DNA from: Actinocatenispora sp963815125
GTDB taxonomy: Bacteria; Actinomycetota; Actinomycetes; Mycobacteriales; Micromonosporaceae
Direction: 5' to 3'
Assembly (NCBI GenBank): GCA_963815125.1
Contig: CAWFFM010000002.1
Coordinates: 1,488,001 to 1,552,000 of the forward strand
DNA: 64,000 nucleotides
In this document: positions 34,296-42,879 of the stretch, piece by piece
How positions within the stretch are numbered: position 1 is the stretch's first letter
Layout: every line of letters begins with the position of its first letter
Notes under the pieces: model-generated
The model's input: the letters and a program-made list of their open reading frames with translations, nothing else
What the model was told of the DNA's origin: nothing
The model's database searches: none
Translations under genes and position numbers: made by a program

Positions 34296-35567
34296 ATGCG
34301 CGTGCTGATGCTCTCCTGGGAATACCCGCCGGTGGTGGTCGGCGGTCTCGGCCGGCACGTCCACGCCCTGTCCACCGCCCTGGCGGCGGCCGGGCACCAG
34401 GTCACGGTGGTGACCCGGCACGGCGGAGACGCACCCTTGGAGGAGGTACGCGACGGCGTACGGATCGTCCGCGCCCCGGCCGACCCGCCGCTGTTCCCGT
34501 TCAGCACCGAGACCCTGCTGGCCTTCACCATGTCGCTCAACCACGCGCTGACCCGCGCGGCGCTGCGGGTCGCCGCGGACAGCGAGTTCGATGTGGTCCA
34601 CGGGCACGACTGGCTGGTCACGCACGCGGCCGTGACGCTCAAGCACCATCTGCGGGTGCCGCTGGTGGCCACCGTGCACGCCACCGAGGCGGGCCGGCAC
34701 TCCGGCTGGCTGCCGGCCGAACTCAACCGGTGCATCCACTCGGTCGAGTGGTGGCTCAGCTACGAGGCACGCCGGGTACTGGTCTGTTCCTCCTACATGC
34801 GCTGGGAGGTCAGCCGGCTGTTCGAGCTGCCGGCCAGCAAGGTACGGGTGATCGCCAACGGGGTGGACGAGACCGCGTTCCGGGCCACTCCGGCGGCCGT
34901 ACGGGCGATCCGGGAACGCTTCGACGCGACCGGCCCACTGGTCGTCTACGCCGGGCGGCTGGTGTACGAGAAGGGCGTGCAGGACCTGATCGCCGCGGTG
35001 CCGCGGCTACGTCGGCGCTTCCCCGGCCTGCGAGTGGTGATCGCCGGGGACGGCAAGTACGCCGACCAACTGGTGGCCGAGGTGGCCCGCCGACGGGTCG
35101 GCCGCAGCGTCACCTTCGCCGGCTTCCTCGGCGCCGAACTGTCCGCCCTGCTCGCCGCGGCCGACTGCGCGGTGGTACCCAGCCGGTACGAACCGTTCGG
35201 CATGGTGGCGTTGGAGGCTGCCGCGGCCGGTGCGCCGTTGGCGGTGTCGGCGACCGGCGGGCTGGCCGAGTTCGTCGAGCCCGGGGTGACCGGGGTGAGC
35301 TTCGCGCCCGGTGATCCGGCGGCGCTGGCCGACGCGGTGAGTACCCTGCTGCGCGACGAGGTACTGACCCGCCGGGTCACCCGCCGCGCCCGTACCGAGG
35401 TGACCGAACGCTATTCGTGGTCGGTGATCGCCGAGCGGACCGTCGAGGAGTACCGGCAGGCGCAACGCGACGAACGGGCGCTGCGGGCGGCCGGCACCGC
35501 GGACGGCCCGGTGCCGCCGATCGTCGTACCGGACGGCAACCTGCTGGCCGCCGACGGAACCGCCTGA
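34296..35567 (+). CDS. GT4 glycosyltransferase, Rv3032-type alpha-1,4-glucosyltransferase
   Basis: 423 aa. GT-B fold: VLMLSWEYPPVVVGGLGRHV at the N-terminus, FDVVHGHDWLVTHAAVTL, HATEAGRHSGWLPAELN, and the nucleotide-sugar site YAGRLVYEKGVQDLI with SRYEPFGMVALEAAAAG carrying the EX7E motif. Very close in pattern to mycobacterial Rv3032, which elongates alpha-1,4-glucans for glycogen and methylglucose lipopolysaccharide. ATG 34296 was chosen at MRVLMLSWEY; an upstream start at 34278 adds six residues. The stop is 1 bp from that of the convergent aminotransferase gene. Confidence 0.92.
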   Translation: MRVLMLSWEYPPVVVGGLGRHVHALSTALAAAGHQVTVVTRHGGDAPLEEVRDGVRIVRAPADPPLFPFSTETLLAFTMSLNHALTRAALRVAADSEFDVVHGHDWLVTHAAVTLKHHLRVPLVATVHATEAGRHSGWLPAELNRCIHSVEWWLSYEARRVLVCSSYMRWEVSRLFELPASKVRVIANGVDETAFRATPAAVRAIRERFDATGPLVVYAGRLVYEKGVQDLIAAVPRLRRRFPGLRVVIAGDGKYADQLVAEVARRRVGRSVTFAGFLGAELSALLAAADCAVVPSRYEPFGMVALEAAAAGAPLAVSATGGLAEFVEPGVTGVSFAPGDPAALADAVSTLLRDEVLTRRVTRRARTEVTERYSWSVIAERTVEEYRQAQRDERALRAAGTADGPVPPIVVPDGNLLAADGTA

Positions 35568-35568
35568 C

Positions 35569-36774
35569 CTACCCGCCGACCGCAGCCCCCATCCGCCGTA
35601 CCGCTTCGGTGAGGATCGAGCGGGACGTGGCGAAGTTGAGCCGGACGTGGCCGGCGCCGCCGGCGCCGAACGCCGGACCGGCGCTGACCGCGACCCGCCC
35701 CTTGTCCAGGAACACCGCCGCCGGGCCGGCACTGGAGGACACCACGCCCCGGGCCCCGGCGTCCGCGCCGTCGTCGAGGCCCAGCCGACGGCAGTCCAGC
35801 CAGGCCAGATAGGTTGCCGCGGGCGGGTCGTAGCCGACCGTCGGCAGATGCTCGGCGAGCAGGTCGGCGAGCAGCCGACGCTTGGCGTCCAGCCCGACCA
35901 GCAGCGCATCCAGCCAGTCGCCGCCGTCGCGCAGCGCAGCGGTGTGCGCGATGAAACCGAGATGGCTGGGGCCGTGGCTGACCTCTTCGGGCAGCCGGGC
36001 CAGATCCGCGGCGGCGTCCGGACCCGCGATGGCCAACGCCGCCTTGAGCCCGGCGAGATTCCAGCCCTTCGACGCCGACATCAGCGACAGCGCGGTACTG
36101 CTGCCCGGCACGCTCAGATACGGCACGAACTGTGCGCCGGGCAGCACCAGCGGCGCGTGGATCTCGTCCACCACGACGCGTACCCGGTGCTCGTCGGCCA
36201 ACGCCGCGACGGCGGTGAGCTCGGCGCGGGTGTGTACGGTCCCGGTCGGGTTGTGCGGGCTGCACAACAGGTACGCCGCTGCCCGGCCGCCCGCGGTGGC
36301 CCGTCGGAACGCCTCGGCCAGGGTTTCCAGGTCGATCCGGTGTCCGGCGGTCAGCGGCGCCTCGACGATCCGCCGGTCCAGATGCTCGACGAACGGGTAG
36401 AACGGCGGGTACACCGGGCAGTTGACCACCACCGCATCACCCGGCGCGGTGACCAGGCGCAGCATCTCCACCACGCCCATCATCACGTCCGGCACGGTCG
36501 CGGTCCGCTCGACGGCCAGGCCGTCCCACCCCCACCGGCTCACGGCGAAGTCGCGCAACGCCTCCGCACATGCGGTACCGGCCGGGTAACCCGTGTCGCC
36601 CCGGGCGATCGCGTCGGTCAGTGCCCGTGCGATCGGCTCGGCCAGCGGCACATCCATCTCCGCGACCCACAGTGGCAGTACGTCCGCCGGATGCGCCCGC
36701 CACTTCATGCTGGTACGAGCCCGCAGTTCGGCCAGGGACAACTGCTCCAGCGGGTCGCTCACCTCTGCGGACAT
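35569..36774 (-). CDS. PLP-dependent aminotransferase of the MalY/PatB family
   Basis: 401 aa. Starts with the MalY-type KWRAHPADVLPLWVAEMDVP; substrate-site CSPHNPTGTVHTRAEL, the acidic VVVDEIHAPLVLPG and the PLP lysine in SASKGWNLAGLK. MalY/PatB members act as cystathionine beta-lyases (C-S lyases). ATG 36774 has GGAGGGAG 5 nt upstream. A GTG at 36801, 8 nt after a TAGACT hexamer, could start a nearly leaderless longer form, so there may be two overlapping initiation signals. Confidence 0.9.
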   Translation of the reverse strand: MSAEVSDPLEQLSLAELRARTSMKWRAHPADVLPLWVAEMDVPLAEPIARALTDAIARGDTGYPAGTACAEALRDFAVSRWGWDGLAVERTATVPDVMMGVVEMLRLVTAPGDAVVVNCPVYPPFYPFVEHLDRRIVEAPLTAGHRIDLETLAEAFRRATAGGRAAAYLLCSPHNPTGTVHTRAELTAVAALADEHRVRVVVDEIHAPLVLPGAQFVPYLSVPGSSTALSLMSASKGWNLAGLKAALAIAGPDAAADLARLPEEVSHGPSHLGFIAHTAALRDGGDWLDALLVGLDAKRRLLADLLAEHLPTVGYDPPAATYLAWLDCRRLGLDDGADAGARGVVSSSAGPAAVFLDKGRVAVSAGPAFGAGGAGHVRLNFATSRSILTEAVRRMGAAVGG

Positions 36775-36885
36775 CGTCACTCCCTCCGGCCGGGTGCTCA
36801 CCGCTGCCCAGTCTAGGTTCGTGCCGGCTGCCCGCCACCGGAGTCGGCGGGGGACCGCCCGACGGTCCGGGCGGTCCGCCGGGGA

Positions 36886-38508
36886 TCAGGTGAGGGTGGC
36901 GGTACGGGGGTAGGCGTCGGTGGGGTCGGTGAGCACGTTGACCAGGTAGGGCACCCCGGAGTCGAATGCGCGACGCAACGCCGGACCGAGGTCGGCGGCC
37001 TTCTCGACCGTCTCACCGGCACCGCCCAGTGCGGACACCACGTCGTCGTAGCGCACCCCGGGGGTCAGGTCGGCGGCCACGTCGTAGCCGTACACCAGCT
37101 TCATCGGGTGCTTCTCCAGCCCCCAGATGCCGTTGTTGCCGACCACCATCACCACCGGCAGCTTCTGCCGGGCCAGCGACTCCACGTCCATCAGGGAGAA
37201 ACCGGCCGCACCGTCGCCGAGCAGCAGGCAGACCTGACGGTCCGGGTAGGACAGTCGGGCGCCCATCGCGTAACCCAGGCCGGTGCCCAGGCACCCGTAC
37301 GGGCCCGGGTCCAGCCAGCTGCCCGGCCGGGCCGGGTCGAGGTACTTGCCGGCGTAGGAGACGAAGTCGCCGCCGTCACCGGCGACCACCGCGTCCGGGT
37401 CGAGCACCTGGCGCAGTTCGCCGTACACCCGGGCGGGCTTGATCGGGTCGGTGTCGGCGGTCAGCAGGTCCTCGTCCTTGGCCCGGGCCGCATCCTCGAC
37501 CGAGCGCAGAGCGCTCACCCAGTCGTCGTGGCCGGCCCGCTCGCCCCGGAATTCGGCCATGCCGCCGAGGATGAGCCGCAGGTCGCCGGCCGGCGAGACG
37601 GCCGGGGTGACGTGACCGGCCCGCTGGTTCGGCGCGTCCACGATGTGGATCAGCTGCGCGTCGCCGAAGTCGCCGAAGCTGAGCCGGAAGTCCAGCGCGG
37701 TGCCGATGACCACGACCACGTCGGCCTGCTTGAGCGCCGCACGGCGGCTGCGGGAGAACGCCAACCGGTGCTCCGGCGGCAGCACCCCGCGGCCCATGCC
37801 GTTCGGGAACACCGGTACGACGAGGGTCTCGGCGCATTCCCGCAATGCGGCGACGGCATCGCCGGTGTAGACGTCGGAGCCGGCGATGATGACCGGCTTC
37901 TCGGCCCCGGCGAGCAGCGCCGCGGCCTTGGTCACGTCGGCCGGGTCCGGTTCCAGCGGCGCGGGCGGCGTCGCGGCCGGGATCTGCACCTCGGCGCGGG
38001 AGAAGATCACGTCCATCGGGAAGTCGAGGAACGCCGGACCGCGGTGCGCGGACAGCGCGGCCTGCACGGCCTGCTGTACGTCGTTGGCGACGTTCTCCGG
38101 CGCGGTCACCGTGGCGGCATGCTTGGTCACCGAGGACACGATCGGGATGTGGTCGAGTTCCTGCAGGCTGCCGGCACCCCAGCGCCACTGCGGTGCCCGG
38201 CCGGCCAGCACGATGACCGGGGAGCCGTTGAAGTAGGCGGAGGTGATCCCGGAGATGCCGTTCGTGACGCCGGGGCCTGCGGTGAGCGCCGCGACGGCGG
38301 GCCGGCGCTGCAGCTTGGCCACCGCCTCGGCGGCGAACACGGCGGTCTGCTCGTGCCGGACGTCGACGATGCGCACCCCGGTGCGGTGCGCGGCGTCGTA
38401 GAGCGGGAAGACGTGCCCACCGGACAGGGTGAACAGTTCCTCCACCCCGTAGCCGCGCAGCGCGGCCAGGGCGAGATCCCCGCCGTGACCCTCCAGCTTG
38501 TCAGTCAT
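36886..38508 (-). CDS. Thiamine-diphosphate enzyme, acetolactate synthase-like
   Basis: 540 aa. Three-domain ThDP enzyme: Glu in VRHEQTAVFAAEAVAK, central domain with PVIIAGSDVYTGD, and the ThDP motif GDGAAGFSLMDVESL ... NNGIWG. GPGVTNGISGITSAYFNGSP is typical of acetolactate synthase and oxalyl-CoA decarboxylase relatives. The true substrate is not clear; the catalytic subunit lacks a nearby ilvN. ATG 38508 with GAGGAGG 4 nt upstream overlaps the acyltransferase stop (ATGA). The frame runs on to 38967, but that part is antisense-like. Confidence 0.88.
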   Translation of the reverse strand: MTDKLEGHGGDLALAALRGYGVEELFTLSGGHVFPLYDAAHRTGVRIVDVRHEQTAVFAAEAVAKLQRRPAVAALTAGPGVTNGISGITSAYFNGSPVIVLAGRAPQWRWGAGSLQELDHIPIVSSVTKHAATVTAPENVANDVQQAVQAALSAHRGPAFLDFPMDVIFSRAEVQIPAATPPAPLEPDPADVTKAAALLAGAEKPVIIAGSDVYTGDAVAALRECAETLVVPVFPNGMGRGVLPPEHRLAFSRSRRAALKQADVVVVIGTALDFRLSFGDFGDAQLIHIVDAPNQRAGHVTPAVSPAGDLRLILGGMAEFRGERAGHDDWVSALRSVEDAARAKDEDLLTADTDPIKPARVYGELRQVLDPDAVVAGDGGDFVSYAGKYLDPARPGSWLDPGPYGCLGTGLGYAMGARLSYPDRQVCLLLGDGAAGFSLMDVESLARQKLPVVMVVGNNGIWGLEKHPMKLVYGYDVAADLTPGVRYDDVVSALGGAGETVEKAADLGPALRRAFDSGVPYLVNVLTDPTDAYPRTATLT

Positions 38509-39215
38509 GCGTCCTCCTCGGCGGCACTGTCGGCCTCGAATGTTACCGGCGGGTAGTCCGGTACGCGTAGCCGGCTCACTGATCCCTGATCCGGTTCGGC
38601 GAGTCTGCTGCGCAGCAACCGGGCCGGCACGCCGCCCATGATCGCGTACGGCGGCGCGTCCCGGGTCGCGACCGCGTTGGCGGCCAGTACGCTGCCCTGC
38701 CCGAACCGCACCCCGCGCGTCACCGTGGTCTTGGTGCCCAGCCAGCAGTCCGGGCCGATGCGTACCGGCGACTTCACGATGCCCTGGTCCTTGATCGGCC
38801 TGGTCAGATCGGTGGTGACATGGTCGAAGTCGCAGATGTACACGTCGTCGGCGACCAGCGTCGCGGCGCCGATCTCGACGTCCAGGTAGCAGTTGACCGT
38901 CACCCTGGAACCGAGGACGACCTTGTCGCCGAGCCGCACCGTGCCCTCGTGGGCGCGCAGGGCGCACCCGTCACCGAGATGTACCCAGCGGCCCAGTACG
39001 AGCCGGCCGTGGCCGGGCCTGGCGGTCAGCTCGACCTTGCGCCCGAGGAACACGAAACCTTCGGTGACGATGTCACCTCGACGCAGCAGCAACCGGGCGA
39101 AGCGCAGGTAGCGCAGCAGGTAGTGGGGGGTGAAGGCGCGGTGCCGCCAGATCCACCGCAGCGACGCCACGGTCAGGAACCGGGCCTGCCGTGGATCGCG
39201 CCGCCGCCTGGACAT
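38505..39215 (-). CDS. Left-handed beta-helix acyltransferase (hexapeptide repeats)
   Basis: 236 aa. An N-terminal helical/basic part (WIWRHRAFTPHYLLRYLRFA) is followed by hexapeptide coils: VHLGDGCALRAHEGTVRLGD, VVLGSRVTVNCYLDVEIGAA, CWLGTKTTVTRGVRFGQGSV, and an acceptor loop DFDHVTT with the catalytic His. Resembles WbbJ/maltose O-acetyltransferase proteins acting on sugars of the envelope. Its stop overlaps the ThDP-enzyme start by 4 nt, an unusual pair that suggests acyl transfer linked to that enzyme. Confidence 0.88.
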   Translation of the reverse strand: MSRRRRDPRQARFLTVASLRWIWRHRAFTPHYLLRYLRFARLLLRRGDIVTEGFVFLGRKVELTARPGHGRLVLGRWVHLGDGCALRAHEGTVRLGDKVVLGSRVTVNCYLDVEIGAATLVADDVYICDFDHVTTDLTRPIKDQGIVKSPVRIGPDCWLGTKTTVTRGVRFGQGSVLAANAVATRDAPPYAIMGGVPARLLRSRLAEPDQGSVSRLRVPDYPPVTFEADSAAEEDA

Positions 39216-39273
39216 GCCCGGAAACCTACCGCGCGGTCCGGTCCCGGACGCCGACGGTGCCCGCTGTACCGGT

Positions 39274-40056
39274 TCAGCGCAGCGCGCCGACCGCCTGGCG
39301 GGCCGCGGCGACGGTGTTGGACTCCAAGCCGGGATCGTCGCCGGTGATGTCGAGCCGTACCACGAGGTTGCTCACCCGCGAAAAGACCGCGACCCCGGTG
39401 CTCTGCCGCAGCAGTACGGCCTCCTCACCCGTTCCGGCCAGGGCACCTCGGGACTCGCCACCGTCCTGCATCTCGTCGGTGACCGCGGTGTTCAGGCCGG
39501 CGTGGGCCATCCTGGCCGCGGACAGCGGGCCCTTCGTGCCGTACCGGGTCAGCGAGAACCGCACCACGATGGACCGGCCACTGGCCGCGCCGCCCCGGTA
39601 GGTGCAGCTCGACTCGTCCCGTGCGCCGGTATGGTCGGCGCGGTACAGCCCCTCCCCGTACGCCTGCTGTACCTGCCGGGCGCCGAACCGTCCGCAGGCG
39701 TCGGGGGCACTGCCGAAGCGCCCCTGGTCGGCGAACGCACCGCTGAGAAACAGCACCCCACCACCGCACGGCACCAGGATCACCAGGGCCACCACGGCGA
39801 GCGCCCCGACCAGACCCGGGTAGCGCAGCCAGTGCCGGCGCGGCTCGGGACCGTCGGCGTCGGCGTCCATCGCCGAACTCAGGGTGTCCAGCTCACCGAC
39901 GTCGTCGAGATCGACGACCTCACGGTCCGGATCGTCGCCAGACGGCTCCTCGTCGTCACCGACCGACGACGGCTCGGTGTCGTCGCCGGTCGGGCCGGTG
40001 GCCGCGCCGGCCACCGGTTCCTCTGCGTCGCCGTCGGGCGTGGCGGGTTCGGGCAC
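39274..40056 (-). CDS. Single-pass membrane protein with acidic N-terminus
   Basis: 260 aa from GTG 40056. The first 95 residues are acidic and disordered (EEPSGDDPDREVVDLDDVGE), then one membrane helix (LVGALAVVALVILVPCGGGVLFLSG) and an extracytoplasmic domain of about 130 residues with three Cys (DACGRFGAR, SSCTYRGG). The outer domain resembles DUF3558-like or sensor lipoprotein modules but I do not recognise it with certainty. The GTG shares one base with the stop of the upstream methyltransferase gene (TAGTG), so it is translationally coupled. Confidence 0.75.
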   Translation of the reverse strand: MPEPATPDGDAEEPVAGAATGPTGDDTEPSSVGDDEEPSGDDPDREVVDLDDVGELDTLSSAMDADADGPEPRRHWLRYPGLVGALAVVALVILVPCGGGVLFLSGAFADQGRFGSAPDACGRFGARQVQQAYGEGLYRADHTGARDESSCTYRGGAASGRSIVVRFSLTRYGTKGPLSAARMAHAGLNTAVTDEMQDGGESRGALAGTGEEAVLLRQSTGVAVFSRVSNLVVRLDITGDDPGLESNTVAAARQAVGALR

Positions 40057-41012
40057 TAGTGCTTCACACCTGTGATCTCGACGTTGTAGAACAGTTCCTT
40101 CGGTACCACCCGGGACAGCACCTTCTCGTCCACCGCCGAGAGGGTCCGCCAGGACCGGTAGGCGAACCGGGCCCAACCCCAGCCGAGCTTTTCCTTCGGT
40201 ACCGCGGCCTCGAAGGTACGTACCGGCCAGCCCAGCAACGCCGCGGTCAGCTCGTCGGTGGCGACCTCGACGTCGACCGCACCGGCCCGTTCCGCGGTAC
40301 GGCGCAGTTCGCCCGGATCGAACGTGTGCAGGTCGACCACCGCCTCCAGGGCCGCCGCCTCGCTCGACGAGTCGAGTTCGGTCTGCGGACGGCGCCACCC
40401 GGTCAGCCCCGGCAGTCGGGTCAGGTTCGTGGTGGCCCACCAGGTCAGTTGGCCGAGCTTACGGGCGTACCAGTCGCCGACGCGGGTCGGCTCGCCGCAG
40501 AAGACGAACCGGCCTCCCGGCCGGAGCACCCGCAGGACCTCCCGCAACGCCTGTTCGACGTCCGGGATGTGGTGCAGCATGGCATGCCCGACGACCAGAT
40601 CGAACGAGTCGTCGTCATAGCCGATGGTCTCGGCGTCGCTGACCCGCCCCTCGACGTCCAGACCGAGCTGGCGGGCGTTGCGCAGCGCCGCGTCCACCAT
40701 GCCCGGCGAGATGTCGGTGACGTGACCCTTCGAGATCACCCCGGCCTGCATCAGGTTCAGCAGGAAGAACCCGGTGCCGCAGCCCAGTTCCAGAGCGTTC
40801 GGGTACGGCCAGCCGTCGGCTCCCGCCACATGCCGGAACCGGTCCCGGGCGTAGTTCACGCACCGCTCGTCGTAGGAGATGGACCACTTCTCGTCGTAGG
40901 TGTCCGCCTCCCAGTCGTGGTACAGGATGTTCGCCTGCTTCGGATCGTCGCGGGCGGCCCGCACCTGGGCGGCGGTCGGTACGTCTCTGGCGCCGGGCAT
41001 GTCCGCGCTCAC
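40056..41012 (-). CDS. Class I SAM-dependent methyltransferase
   Basis: 318 aa. YPNALELGCGTGFFLLNL is motif I, GHVTDISPGMVDAALRNARQ motif II, DDDSFDLVVGHAMLHHIPDV motif III, and RPGGRFVFCGEPT motif IV. The substrate is unknown; the C-terminal half (ALLGWPVRTFEAAVPKEKLG) is conserved in actinobacterial relatives. GTG 41012 overlaps the enoyl-CoA hydratase stop (GTGA), and its own stop overlaps the next start, so three genes form one tightly coupled operon. Confidence 0.88.
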   Translation of the reverse strand: MSADMPGARDVPTAAQVRAARDDPKQANILYHDWEADTYDEKWSISYDERCVNYARDRFRHVAGADGWPYPNALELGCGTGFFLLNLMQAGVISKGHVTDISPGMVDAALRNARQLGLDVEGRVSDAETIGYDDDSFDLVVGHAMLHHIPDVEQALREVLRVLRPGGRFVFCGEPTRVGDWYARKLGQLTWWATTNLTRLPGLTGWRRPQTELDSSSEAAALEAVVDLHTFDPGELRRTAERAGAVDVEVATDELTAALLGWPVRTFEAAVPKEKLGWGWARFAYRSWRTLSAVDEKVLSRVVPKELFYNVEITGVKH

Positions 41013-41806
41013 TCCCCCGTGAAGTCCGGCTTGCTCTTGGCCATGAAGGCTGCCATCCCCGCCTTCTTGTCGGCCGTGCCGAACAGCGCGGCGAACAGCT
41101 GACTCTCCAGAGCGAGTCCACTGTGGAGATCGACCCCCAGGCCACCGTCGATGGCCTGCTTGGCCGCGCGCAGCGCCTGGGCCGGGCCGGTCAGGAACGG
41201 GCGCACCAGTTCCAGCGCGGCGTCGAAGACCGCACTGGACGGCTTGTCACCGACCGGTACGACCCGGTCCACCAGGCCCATCCGGGCGGCTTCCTCGGCG
41301 CCGACGTGCCGGCCGGTGAACACCAGGTCCTTCGCCCGGGCCGGGCCCACCAGCCGGGCCAGCCGCTGGGTGCCGCCGGCACCGGGGATGACACCCAGCA
41401 GGATCTCCGGCTGCCCGAGCCGGGCGTCCGCGGCGGCGACCCGGAAGTCGCAGGCGAGTGCCAGCTCGCAGCCGCCGCCCAGGGCGTAGCCGGTGATCGC
41501 GGCGACCACCGGTTTGGGGATGCTGGCGACGGTGTCGAAGGCGCTGGACAGGTCGGGGGCCCGGGCCGCCATGTCGGCGTAGCCCATGTCGGCCATCTCC
41601 TTGATGTCCGCGCCGGCGGCGAACACCTTCTCCCCGCCGTACACGATGACGGCGCGGATGTCCCTACGGCCGGCGGCCTCGGTCGCCGCGACCCGTAGTT
41701 CCTCCTGGACGGTGGTGTTCAACGCGTTCATCGGCGGGCGGGTCAGGCGGATCACGCCGACGCCCGGATGCTCCTCGACCGTTTCCAGTCGGACAAACTC
41801 CCCCAC
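41009..41806 (-). CDS. Enoyl-CoA hydratase/isomerase
   Basis: 265 aa. Crotonase fold: FAAGADIKEMADMGYADMAA, oxyanion-hole GYALGGGCELALACDFRVA with the first Glu, and GQPEILLGVIPGAGGTQRLAR with the second Glu; both catalytic glutamates of true hydratases are present. It hydrates trans-2-enoyl-CoA in beta-oxidation. GTG 41806 has AGGAGG 4 nt upstream. First gene of the operon with the methyltransferase and membrane protein. Confidence 0.94.
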   Translation of the reverse strand: MGEFVRLETVEEHPGVGVIRLTRPPMNALNTTVQEELRVAATEAAGRRDIRAVIVYGGEKVFAAGADIKEMADMGYADMAARAPDLSSAFDTVASIPKPVVAAITGYALGGGCELALACDFRVAAADARLGQPEILLGVIPGAGGTQRLARLVGPARAKDLVFTGRHVGAEEAARMGLVDRVVPVGDKPSSAVFDAALELVRPFLTGPAQALRAAKQAIDGGLGVDLHSGLALESQLFAALFGTADKKAGMAAFMAKSKPDFTGE

Positions 41807-41898
41807 GACACCTCCTGAGGTACGACAGCGGGCGCGGCCCGCCGGATCACGACGGCGCCGCGCCCCGCAGCCTATCCCGCCCGCCGGACGGGTCCGGT

Positions 41899-41926
41899 GA
41901 TCGCCACCGCCGGGCGGCCGGCGATC
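41899..41926 (-). terminator. Hairpin terminator after the ABC ATPase gene
   Basis: Minus strand: GATCGCC, GG, CCGCC, C, GGCGG, T, GGCGATC, a two-part stem 10 nt after the stop of the ABC gene. Confidence 0.65.
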
Positions 41927-41936
41927 TTCGTGGAGG

Positions 41937-42785
41937 TCAGACGGCCCGGGCGGTGTACCGGTCGCCGAACCGGTCGACCCGCAGCCGCAGCCCGAAGGTC
42001 ATGCTGAGGTTGTCGCTGGTGACCACCTCGGCGGCGGGGCCGGCGGCGACCACCGCACCGTCGCGCAGCAGCATCGCATGGGTGAAGCCGGGCGGGATCT
42101 CCTCCACATGGTGGGTGACCAGTACGGTCGCCGGCGCGTCCGGGTCCGCGGCCAGTTCGGCGAGCCGCCCGACCAGGTCCTCACGGCCGCCCAGGTCCAG
42201 CCCGGCGGCCGGCTCGTCGAGCAGCAGCAGTTCCGGGTCGGTCATCATGGCGCGGGCGATCTGGGTGCGCTTGCGCTCCCCGTCGGACAGCGTGCCGTAG
42301 GCGCGTCCGGCCAGCGTGCCGACCCCCCACTGCTCGATCAGCGCGGTGGCCCGGCCGGTGTCCAGCTCGTCGTAGCGTTCCCGGAAGCGGCCCGAGACGC
42401 CCCAGGCGGCGGTCAGTACCGCGTCGTGGACACTCTCGTCGGCCGGTAGGCGTTCCCCGGCGCGCGCCGTCACCAGCCCCAGTCGGGTACGCAGCTCCGC
42501 CACGTTGGTACGGCCGAGCTTCTCACCCAGCACGTACGCGGTGCCGGTGGTCGGGTACAACCGCGCCGAGGCGAGGTTGAGCAGGGTGGTCTTGCCGGCG
42601 CCGTTGGGCCCGAGCAGCACCCAGCGTTCGTCCAGCTCGACCTGCCAGTCGATGCTCTTGACCAGATGGTTGCCGTCCCGGGTGATGGTCACGTCGTCGA
42701 CCACGATCACCAGGTCAGGATCGACCGTCACCTCGTCGGGCGTCTGTGCGCTGTCCGGATACCGTGCCACCACGCGCACATCCAA
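41937..42785 (-). CDS. Orphan ABC transporter ATP-binding protein
   Basis: 282 aa. Walker A LLGPNGAGKTTLLNL, signature LSDGERKRTQIARA, Walker B LLLLDEPAAGLDLGG, switch His in VTHHVEEIPPGF. Similar to ModF/YlmA-like stand-alone ATPases. No permease or binding protein is adjacent, so it may work with a distant membrane partner or not transport at all. ATG 42785 lacks a strong ribosome-binding site. Confidence 0.9.
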   Translation of the reverse strand: MDVRVVARYPDSAQTPDEVTVDPDLVIVVDDVTITRDGNHLVKSIDWQVELDERWVLLGPNGAGKTTLLNLASARLYPTTGTAYVLGEKLGRTNVAELRTRLGLVTARAGERLPADESVHDAVLTAAWGVSGRFRERYDELDTGRATALIEQWGVGTLAGRAYGTLSDGERKRTQIARAMMTDPELLLLDEPAAGLDLGGREDLVGRLAELAADPDAPATVLVTHHVEEIPPGFTHAMLLRDGAVVAAGPAAEVVTSDNLSMTFGLRLRVDRFGDRYTARAV

Positions 42786-42879
42786 TCATGCGCCCGGCGT
42801 CCCCCGGTCCGGCGGCCCGGTCCGGTCGCGATGACCCACAATGCTCGGGGAACCGTACCGAGGGAGGAGGCCGGCCACG

